64,000 nt of DNA from contig OX155952.1 in the NCBI GenBank assembly GCA_944548615.1, forward strand, positions 36,574,032 to 36,638,031, in the 5' to 3' direction. A program made the position numbers and the translations under genes. The stretch comes from Micropterix aruncella. Lineage: Eukaryota; Arthropoda; Insecta; Lepidoptera; Micropterigidae. Positions 55,846-64,000 of this stretch are shown piece by piece. The first letter of the stretch is position 1. Each line of letters begins with the position of its first letter. The notes beneath the pieces were generated by a model. It was not told where the DNA came from and did no database searches. It saw only the letters and a list, made by a program, of their open reading frames with translations.

Positions 55846-56485
55846 GAACCCGGCACCTCAGGCTGTTATAGCGATATGGATCGTTATTTCAGCCGTGCGG
55901 TGATTACACAGAGACTTAGGGACAACATAGTCCATTAACTAGCTCTGCCAACTCGACCGTAAGAGTCAACGCCTTACCGCGAGGCACTAGGTAGTAACAG
56001 CGTGCTAACCTCACGCCCTTACTACAAGATGTTGCCGGAATTTTTCCGTCGCCCGGTTTGGTCACGGGTTCGAGGTCGCTTGCGAGGCATCTACTTGACG
56101 TAAAAGGTTATCCAATTTGAATATTTTTTGGACCGCGATGCCTTTTCCCCGCCATGGTCACACGGGATCGTGTGCCCAACGGATCGATTCAAGGTCTGAA
56201 GACGTCAGGCCGTCAACTACCCTCCGCTGTCATAGGAAACATACGTCTCCAAACCCCTCTTGTTAGTCACTGGCTGGAGCTTTCTTCGTTTTTCCGCGAG
56301 TGCAGACAGTTTTCCAACCGTCTAGTTACGCCCGAGGTATTCGCCGAATCCTCAAAATTCTACTCCAAACCGCCTCCGCGGTCCATACTGGGTAAGCTTT
56401 TCTTCCAGGAGGCTACCAGATAGGAGTTTTACCGTGAGTTGGGCAGGCCAGATAAGAGAAAGAGTTTGGCCAACTCCACCCAAGC
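55846..56485 (+). repeat. GC-rich repeat G, copy E (left arm of an inverted pair)
   Basis: Outer end GCAACGGATGAACCCGGCAC, then shared blocks CCTTACCGCGAGGCAC, GGTTCGAGGTCGCTTGCG, CACACGGGATCG, GGAGGCTACCAGATAGGAG and ACCGTGAGTT. Copy F faces it 1.4 kb downstream. Confidence 0.75.
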
Positions 56486-57867
56486 TTCACGAAACCATTA
56501 GGAACCATACACATCTACATTTTCTCTTCATTTCTGATTATAATATAACCATATACTACTACTGAACCCTATAGAAATAGAGACTGGTTGCTTTTTCTCC
56601 CCATCCAACCGATATTGTCATTGTATTTCGCTCCTATAAGAAGAACGAAACAGGCCATTAAAAGTACATTTAAAAATGCGCATTCATTAACGCGTCTGAA
56701 ATGAGTTTCCCGACTACGAATAGAAAATAAAAAGGCAACGTGAAACGGGCAACGTCTGCGGATAAACTGGATTCCATTGAACTGCATTGACAAATTGCAC
56801 CACCGTATTACTCGTTCACTGAGAAATACTGTGTTAGAGCATAGTAAAATAACATCAGTAGGACATCTCGAGCCCGTTTTCGAAATATGTAAGTACCTAC
56901 GCTTCGCCGAACCACCAGGGTTGCCACAACAAATACATAATCGACAAGTTGCGATCCCATTAAAGCAGAAATGCAATTCTTTATAATTATTATGTAAGTT
57001 TATGTATTTTTGGTTTATAGATCAAGAGTCGGTTCTCAAAATTGTACTGTAACAGAATATATGAGTTAGCGCTGACTTTGTGTGACAGCATTCATCACTT
57101 GTTGGATGTGTTCAAAATACCTACATTTTTGTAAGTTAAAGTACTTAACAAAAACGCATCTACCTACCTACCTACGCATTTACATACCTATGCACCTACT
57201 TACCTAGACACATGCTCACCTACGCAAATGAACAATAAACGTTACCACGTAAATGTAATTCGTAACGTAAATGTAATTTCTGATACGTTGCATTACAGCC
57301 TGTACAGAAAACATTCCACTTTTGTATACTTAGCTGTCGCGCGACAGCCCTGACTAGCTAGCACCGAGGCGCCCGAGAATCTATGTAGTGGTAGCGTACG
57401 GACAACGGGCCCTAGTATAAGTGCGAGATCGGTGCGTACTATGGAGATGTTATACTGTTTTTATTTTACTATGGTCGGAGCGTCCAAAGCTATACGCCCA
57501 TAAACCTAAGCAAACTGTTTTGCGAACACACATTTTATTCGTGTAGAATAAATTAAGATAAAAATCTTAAATTAGAATGTTGCGAATTATAAAATATAAA
57601 TACAATAAACAAAATTAAGCATATAATGAGCTAAAGGTAGAATAAAATAATGATACTAGAATAAAATAATCAATCAATTGATTTTGAAATATTTAATAGC
57701 TAAATTTAAATTGGTTAGTCAGTCGGCTGCGTCAACATTTAAATTACGGATACCCCTTGATCTCACCTTCAAACCAATCACCGAACGTTGTGTGATGTGA
57801 CTCATTGTCTGTTGGCTTATCTGTGTTGATTCATCTCCACGGGTGCTAACGGGATTAGTGTGAACCA
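56486..57867. other. Interior between inverted arms E and F
   Basis: About 1.4 kb. A 135-codon minus-strand frame (56569-56976) overlaps a 69-codon plus-strand frame and matches nothing I recognise. A (CTAC)n-like run lies near 57160-57215. If E and F are terminal repeats of one element, this would be its interior. Confidence 0.4.
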
Positions 57868-58460
57868 TTATAACCAGCTTCGTTTTTGGGTCGGCTCAAC
57901 TCACGGGACAACACCTATTCGGTAACCTCCGCGCAGAAGTTCGAGCCCGGATAGAACTCTGTGCCTTGTGGGTCAGTTTCCCCTGGGGGTGATTCTTCGG
58001 GCGCACCTGGACGGTTTGCTCACCGTGTGACATGAAGCAGTCGACTGTGCATCTCGACTGATTATAACCGGGCGAGCCTGGAAACGACTAGCTTTCCTAT
58101 AGAGCGGCTCATGAAACGACTGATTGGCTACCCGATCCCGCGTGGACAGACGGGCAAAGGATGCCTCGGCCCACGATGATTCGAACTGAATCGCCGCCTC
58201 CATTGGGTAGAGGACCGCGCAAGCGACCTCGAACACGTTACCAGTCAGGAGGCCGAATAACTAGGGCCATAACTAGAAGGGAGTGCGTTTGGTCTGCCCG
58301 CTGGGCTAATTACCCGGTGCCGAGCGGTAAGACTCTCGCAGGCTAGTAGGCGGAGTTACATAGTGGACTGTCTACGTCCCTAAATCTCTACGTCCATCCC
58401 CTGGCTGAAAGAACGGGCATATATAGTTATACCAGCCTGGAGTGACGGGTTCGCTGTGTT
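57868..58460 (-). repeat. GC-rich repeat G, copy F (right arm of an inverted pair)
   Basis: Reverse complement of the family: CTCAACTCACGGGACAACAC, GGCTACCCGATCCCGCGTG, CGCGCAAGCGACCTCGAACA, with the outer end GTGACGGGTTCGC at about 58442-58454. Confidence 0.75.
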
Positions 58461-58873
58461 TTTTAACCCACTGACACCAGATTTTATAAAGACGAATGTA
58501 GAAATGACGTACAAATAGAAATGCCAGATGTGATGTGGAGCAGGTGGCTGTTTTACCAACGTATTTCGAGAGCCGCTCGATAGATGGCGACAGTATGTTC
58601 GATTTGAATCAAATAATAAAGCATGGAATTATTGTATTAGATAATATGTTGTAGCCATGTTGTGATATTATTATAATAGGTATGTTGTAGCCATATACAA
58701 AAGACATACATTACAAAAAGTCTTTTTTGTAGGTTTAGAGTTTATTCCTTAAGAATCGATTTCATTTAAAGACCCCGGTAGGACAATTTGATGGGTAGTA
58801 AAACGCTCGTTATGTTTTTGTAAATGAAAGTAATGCTAGCGCCATCTAAGCAGAATCTTTAAAAAATAAAAAA
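58461..58873. other. Spacer without recognised gene
   Basis: ATGTTGTAGCCAT is repeated at about 58647 and 58682. No gene seen. Confidence 0.4.
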
Positions 58874-60077
58874 ATACGTGTGGCACTCGGGGACTGCCGC
58901 GGTAAAGCTATTGCATAGCGTTTTTGACAACTTATGCAATCATAATTATTTATTTATTTTATTTTTTTCTGATATCAGATAACTGCGCTCTATCGGAAAA
59001 CGGTGAAATTATTCCGAATCATTTGCGGCTGTGGAAGCAAATGATTCGGAATAATTTAAACGTCTTCCGATAGAGCGCCACGCACGAATTTTTTATTCGA
59101 TAAAGCAAAAAAACCGGATTATTCGAGAAAACTCGTAGATAAAAAGATAGATAATTAAACTACCTTTAAAATGATGCAGGTTTCATAATAATACGCCAGA
59201 TAGTATTTGCGTAGTAGTCGTTTTTGTGTTCGGTTAGACCTAATTTCACAAATTAATTACACTATGTAATATAAATAAAATCTAAAATATTCGAAGCTAT
59301 GAATATTAGGAAAATATTCTTGTTTACCATATATTTTCTTCCAATCGTCAGCAGTACTGGTTTAGACGTAACTATCAGTTTAAAATCATTAATTTTCGTT
59401 AAGAAATTTCTTCATTCGGTCGCCGCGCTGGCCTAGGCCCGCGATAACAGCTATGCAATAGCTTAATAATTTTTCGTAACATAGTACCTAATATATGTTT
59501 AATCAATCAATCAATCCATTTATTAAAAAAAATACATGTGGCACTCGGGGACTGCCGCGGTAAAGCTATTGCATAGCATTTTTAACAACTTATGCAATTA
59601 TAATTATTTATTTATTTTATTTTTTCTGATATCAGATAACTGTGCTCTATCGGAAAACGTTGAAATTATTCCGAATCATTTGCGGCTGCGAAAGCAAATG
59701 GTTCGGAATAATTTAAACGTCTTCCGATAGAGCGCCGCGCACGAATTTTTTATTCGATAAAGCAAAAAAAACGGATATTATTCTTTGACTATTCGAAAAA
59801 AAATTGTAGATAAAAAGATAGATAATTAAATTATCTTTAAAATGGTGCAGGTTTCATAATAATACGCCAGATAGTATTTGCGTAGTAGTCGTTTTTGTGT
59901 TCGGTTAGACCTAATTTCAAAAATTAATTACACTATGTAATATAAACAAAATCTAACATATTCAAAACTAAGAATATTAGGAAAATGTTCTTGTTTAACA
60001 TATATATTTTTCGAATCGTAAGCAGTAGTCGTTTAGACGTAATTATCAGTTTAAAATCATTAATTTTCGTTAAGAGG
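58874..60077. repeat. 658-bp tandem duplication with a long hairpin in each unit
   Basis: TGGCACTCGGGGACTGCCGC occurs at 58881 and 59539. The units stay aligned to CATTAATTTTCGTTAAG (about 59404 and 60075). Hairpins at 58985-59078 (42-base arms, about 10-base loop, a few mismatches) and 59642-59735 share the core ATTATTCCGAATCATTTGC. Between units lies CGGTCGCCGCGCTGGCCTAG...GCTATGCAATAGCTTAA with an (AATC)n tail, which is also found at 63905-63988. Confidence 0.85.
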
Positions 60078-60250
60078 GCTCTGAGCCTATGCCGCTACAC
60101 AAATGTAGGTAATTTACGCTTGCCGGCGGCGGCCACGCAGGTGTGACTAAATCGCATACATTGATAACGCTGAACAGACGGTCACCCGCCAAAGCGATGT
60201 AATCCGCATTTTATAATTTTATTGCTCATAGCAAATTGCAAATAACAAAA

Positions 60251-61219
60251 ACTGCAAATTGTGATAAAAGCAAATCCTTTTGCACACGTATTTATTAGAC
60301 CAAAATGGTCGATTTGACCCGCCGTTCCGACATATTTGGCCCAGCGGACTCAAAATAGCGGCCGTTTTTCAAGATGGTCGCTAATAAACCAAAATGATTT
60401 TTCTCATGCTGATTTTAATGACCCATGGGCCTTTTCGGATATTTTGGGGTCGTATATTTCAAATATGGCAATAAAAATAACTTTAGTTAATTTTGAACAG
60501 GATTATAAACATTTTTAACGAGTATTTACTTTCACGTTACCGTTATGTTATACGCGTCTTCTTCGAGTATTTGCACACTGGAAAAGACGAATCTAAAGTC
60601 AAAACTGTAAAAAAAGTCAAACGAGAGAATAATTTTGTGTATGCTGTAAGTAATTTCTGAAATTTGCTACCCAGAAAACATGGAAAATTTGAACTATATA
60701 ATATAGAATATGTGAATGGGTCTTTGACTTTGAATTTGTAGTCGCTGGCTCAAATATGACGACTACATGTGTTTTGAACAACCTTTGAACGTATTTTGAA
60801 CCGATTTGAACATATTTGTACTTTTGGCCAGAAAACTTAAACTTTTGTACTCGGTGTCATCATCAGAACTGGTCAAAATAAATGTACCGTGGCCGTTTTA
60901 TTCTACACTATAATACACTATATATAAATGATTGTACACATTCTACCTTGTTTGTAAGGAATTATTTATTTATATTTATTTATGTTTATATTTTCAGCAT
61001 CATATTTGAAATGTACGACGCCAAAATAACCGAAAAAGACCCATGGGTCTTTAAAATCAGCACGAGAGTAATCATTTTGGTTTATTAGCGGCCATCTTGG
61101 AAAATTGCCGCCATTTCGAGTCCGCTGGGCCAAATTGTCGGAGCGGCAGGTCAAATCAACTATTTTGGTCTAATGAACACACGTGTGAAAAAGGATTTGC
61201 TTTTATCACAATTTACAGT
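60251..61219. mobile_element. Element with terminal inverted repeats of about 235 bp
   Basis: Left arm 60251-60480 and right arm about 60995-61219 are imperfect reverse complements over their length. They share ACTG(C/T)AAATTGTGATAAAA at the tip, then GCAAATCCTTTTtcaCACG, ATTAGACCAAAAT and AATAAACCAAAATGATT. The 500-bp centre encodes no recognised protein; the paired open frames in the two arms are the same repeat read twice. No clear target duplication. Confidence 0.8.
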
Positions 61220-61579
61220 ATTCTTTCAAAATATGAGACGAACCGCTTCCACTATCAGGATAGCAGATACTTTATGATTCTGAGTAAAGAAATAAAAATG
61301 GATAATGCTTAAAACAATTATAACATTGTTATTCTCATCAGTACGAGGATAAAATGTATGTCGAGAAGGATAAAAAAACAGTAATTATTATAGGTATAAA
61401 TAGCTACACCAAAACTTTAATTATTTCAAAAAGCAGTTACCTTTATAAATAAACTACTTCCGACGGAAAGAAGGTACAGATAGATTTCGCGGCTTAATGT
61501 GATTATATATTTTTGAACAACTTCAAATATGTAATTAAAATTAATAAAGAAATAAATTAATGAATGCCACTTTTAAACA
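61220..61579. other. AT-rich spacer without recognised gene
   Basis: No gene seen. Confidence 0.35.
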
Positions 61580-61960
61580 GTCTCGAAGAGGAGTTTTGTG
61601 GATTTCACTCTGTGCTCCCCGGGATTCGCCCGTTGGATGAACAATTGGAAAGTTCACGAGCACCTTTCTTCTTCGGACCGCAGACTGGTGACATTTGGCA
61701 TCGGCCGTCGCGTTCCTCCCACGCCACAATCCGAGTGGCGATACCGAACCGGCGACATTAATTGGGACCGGTTTGGTGAAGTCCTCTGCGAGAATCTTGA
61801 GGCCTTTCCATCGCCTTCTTGTAGTACCGCAGAGGACTTGTGTGTCGCACTTAATGCGGCCATCGAGTCTTCCTGTGATGCCGTAGTAGGGCGGAAGAAA
61901 CCCCGCGGTGGTTTCGGGGCCCCGTGGTGGTCTTCCGAACTCTGCGATAATTTTAAATTT
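61580..61960 (+). pseudogene. LINE endonuclease domain fragment (R1-like)
   Basis: Encodes FVDFTLCSPGFARWMNNWKV, HEHLSSSDRRLVTFGI, EWRYRTGDINWDRF and GFGAPWWSSEL. This is the end of the AP-like endonuclease and the linker of R1/TRAS-type LINE ORF2 (VDLT...NWxVxxxxSxSDHR ... WWxxEL). The conserved SDH reads SDR (Arg for the catalytic His). The frame runs on to 62038, but homology ends at about 61950. Upstream endonuclease and downstream RT are absent, so it is a fragment bounded by unrelated AT-rich DNA. Confidence 0.75.
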
Positions 61961-62161
61961 AATATTTTAAATAATGTAACGCAGAAATTGAAAATTAATG
62001 TGATTGAAATTTGTTATTTTTGTGATGTGACGCAATGATGAGATGAAAATTTTCTGCTGATCGATCAAGGTGAACAATGTATGAGATGAAGTTAAAATAA
62101 AGAAAAATAAAAAAACTCAAGTTTAATTTTTTTTTAAACTCTTTCTATAAGTACTATTGAA

Positions 62162-62725
62162 TATCTATGATATTGAACATTTTCAAAGCCTATTTGATTT
62201 TAAAATGTTTTTCAAAGGATTTTATTTTTCTATGGTTTTAAAATATTTCTAAGTATTCTGTAGTTTTGAATATTTTCAAAGACTATTTGACTTTAAAATG
62301 ATTTTCAAATTATTTTATTTTTCTATGGTTTCAAAATATTTCAAAGTATTCTATAGTTTTGAATATTTTCAAAAACTATTAGATTTTAAAATGATTTTCA
62401 ATTTTTTTTAATTTTCTATGGTTTCACTTAGTCTGGTAAGAAGTACCGGGCTACTAGCTGACAATTGACCTAACCACACAGTGGGTAGTTACAAAAGACC
62501 TTACAGATCTAGGTGACATCAAGGGCTGGAAACAAGCCCCCCACTCCATCTACTACTACTACTACATGGTTTCAAAATATTTCTAAGTATTCTATAGTTT
62601 TGAATATTTTCAAAGACTATATGATTTTAAAATGATTTTTAAATTATTTAATTTTTCTATAATTTCAAAATATTTATAAGTATTCTATAGTTTTGAATAT
62701 TTTCAAAGACTATTTCATTTTAAAA
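62162..62725. repeat. AT-rich tandem array, unit about 93 bp, about five units
   Basis: TTTCTATGGTTTCAAAATAT and TATAGTTTTGAATATTTTCA recur with about 92-94-bp spacing (near 62229, 62321, 62415, 62567 and 62657). The array is split by a LINE 3' end at 62427-62565. Confidence 0.88.
62427..62565 (+). mobile_element. LINE 3' end inserted in the tandem array
   Basis: 139 bp: CTTAGTCTGGTAAGAAGTAC ... CCCCCCACTCCAT then (CTA)n. It matches the 3' end of the LINE at 19860-21455 (its reverse complement). Flanked by ATGGTTTCA at 62418-62426 and 62566-62574, although that sequence is also part of the array unit. Confidence 0.9.
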
Positions 62726-63904
62726 TTCCCGTGCTTTTGCTGGTTTAAATGACGTGTCGCAACCTTAAATCAGTGCATATCCTATCAATGCTCTTTGTAA
62801 GCTAAATATCTTACAGCCAACCACTTATTTTCAACTTACGAAAATGTTACATCTGCATGCCGAAATGTCCTTCGTTGCTCACTCCTGATGGCGAAACTGC
62901 TTTTCAAAATCAATATTCAAAATCAATATTCTACCTGTACATGGTTTATGCGTCTTTCAGTATTTTTTTTATTGAATTTCAGGTTTTTCACGCAAATTAA
63001 CTAAACTATTCGAGATTACAAGTTTCGAATAGTGGTCCCTTCAGAAAATATTTTCAATTGTTTTACGCTTATTGGAGTCGATCTATTTTTTATATAATGA
63101 GCATCGTATCGATCGAATCTTGGGGTTTAAAACTATCTCATTTTCTTATATCTCGGACTGAAAACAACATCGCTTTCTCATGTCTTCAGACTGAAATTTC
63201 ACGCTGATTTTATGGCGTTTCTCAAAAAACGAAATATGTTTTCTTACGCTTCCCCATTAACTAAAATACATGTAGAGTATTATAATAAGTTATAACAAAG
63301 ATGGCATAAACATCCATTAATAAAAAACAAATATAAAAAATAAAATACTTACTGCTGTTTGCTTTCTCGTGACGATGCGTGACGACGCGGCACTGCGGTG
63401 TAGAAGAATAAAATATTACGTGAGCGGGAACTGATAAGAGCTAACCGAAAAAGACGTGCTCCCGCTTCGAATAGCAGCAGGGAAGTGAATCTATTTCATA
63501 GCGCGCCTGTGTATTTATTAACGCGGCCAGCCCATACAATAAATGTATGGAGAATCTGATACCTGATTTTCTGGGATTTATTGTATAAAATCCTATTACA
63601 ATCATTGAAATTTAAATAGCTTATAGTGAAGATATGTCATTTAACTTTCTTTTATAATAATTTGTAATTCAAATTAGTTATTATTTTCCCAGTGAGGACT
63701 AAAACCCCGCGCCCATTTTTGTATATTTTCTCGTGTGTTTTTATAAAAAACTACGCAAACTATTGCCAAATTTATTAGCTCACCTTATAAATGACTTATT
63801 AATAAAAACGAGTGTTTTTTGTCACTGCTTTTATTAGCGTAGTTTTAGCGGAATAACTAAAACGCTAGACCCTAATTTGAGAAATTTCGCGCAGCACCCT
63901 CTTA
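62726..63904. other. Stretch without recognised gene
   Basis: No gene seen. A GC-richer block at 63355-63540 is unassigned. Confidence 0.35.
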
Positions 63905-63990
63905 AGAAATTTCTTCATTCGGTCGCCGCGCTGGCCTAGGCCCGCGATAAAAGCTATGCAATAGCTTAAAAATCAATCAATCACTCAAGC
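63905..63990 (+). repeat. Third copy of the (AATC)n-tailed repeat
   Basis: AAGAAATTTCTTCATTCGGT, CGCGCTGGCCTAGGCCCGCG and AGCTATGCAATAGCTTAA match 59406-59475, followed by AATCAATCAATC. Confidence 0.85.
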
Positions 63991-64000
63991 AAGCAAGAAA

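Noticed and set aside
56569..56976. 135-codon minus-strand gene
   Set aside because: No recognisable domain, no supporting signals, and an overlapping open frame on the other strand. Kept only as a candidate interior of a long-TIR element.

Overview
This window is insect nuclear DNA, most likely from a moth or butterfly. It is AT-rich, contains no host gene that I can recognise, and is made almost entirely of transposable elements, many nested in one another. The lepidopteran guess rests on short Helitron-like repeats of the kind widespread in that order (54177-54394 and relatives), TTAA-flanked piggyBac-like MITEs, mariner remnants, tRNA-derived SINEs and a CsRn1/Kabuki-like gypsy element. 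The repeat density would fit heterochromatin or a W chromosome, but that is inference only.

Region 1-15,000: a LINE reverse transcriptase fragment, two inverted SINE copies, a reversed Helitron-like copy, one copy of a family with variable internal monomers (4526-4861), a 118-bp tandem duplication, three long (AT)n arrays with shared flanks and a perfect hairpin, and GC-rich arms at 6588-7330 and 9952-11505. The second pair of arms is inverted around the 3' end of an RTE-like LINE. Region 15,000-33,000: a palindrome cluster, mariner pieces, a Helitron-like copy split by a piggyBac-like MITE, a young 5'-truncated RNase H-bearing LINE with exact target duplications (19850-21465), a second TTAA MITE, and three copies of one repeat family that act as landing pads for a hairpin element, a LINE, the monomer family and the GC-rich element.

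Region 33,118-52,085 is one long Ty3/gypsy LTR element: 2,596-bp LTRs, target duplication ACGG, a tRNA-Lys-type primer site repeated in tandem, and a single reading frame that joins a Gag-like N-terminus to RNase H and integrase. Protease and reverse transcriptase are missing. A second, younger gypsy element (39484-45339; ACAA target duplication, about 922-bp LTRs, tRNA-Trp-type primer site) sits inside it and keeps a complete gag and pol. Its pol reads on into its own 3' LTR. Its reverse transcriptase has Glu where family members have the first catalytic Asp, so it may be inactive unless this is a copy-specific mutation.

Region 52,086-64,000: more LINE 3' ends, another monomer-family copy, an intact short Helitron-like element, a second inverted pair of GC-rich arms (55846-58460), a 658-bp tandem duplication with long hairpins, a 969-bp element with terminal inverted repeats of about 235 bp, a LINE endonuclease fragment, and an AT-rich tandem array interrupted by a LINE 3' end.

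The genes present serve only their own elements. The LTR elements would copy through Gag, protease, RT/RNase H and integrase. The short elements would depend on enzymes encoded elsewhere. Because many insertions land in repeats that also exist here uninterrupted, the window preserves several filled-site/empty-site pairs and hence relative ages.
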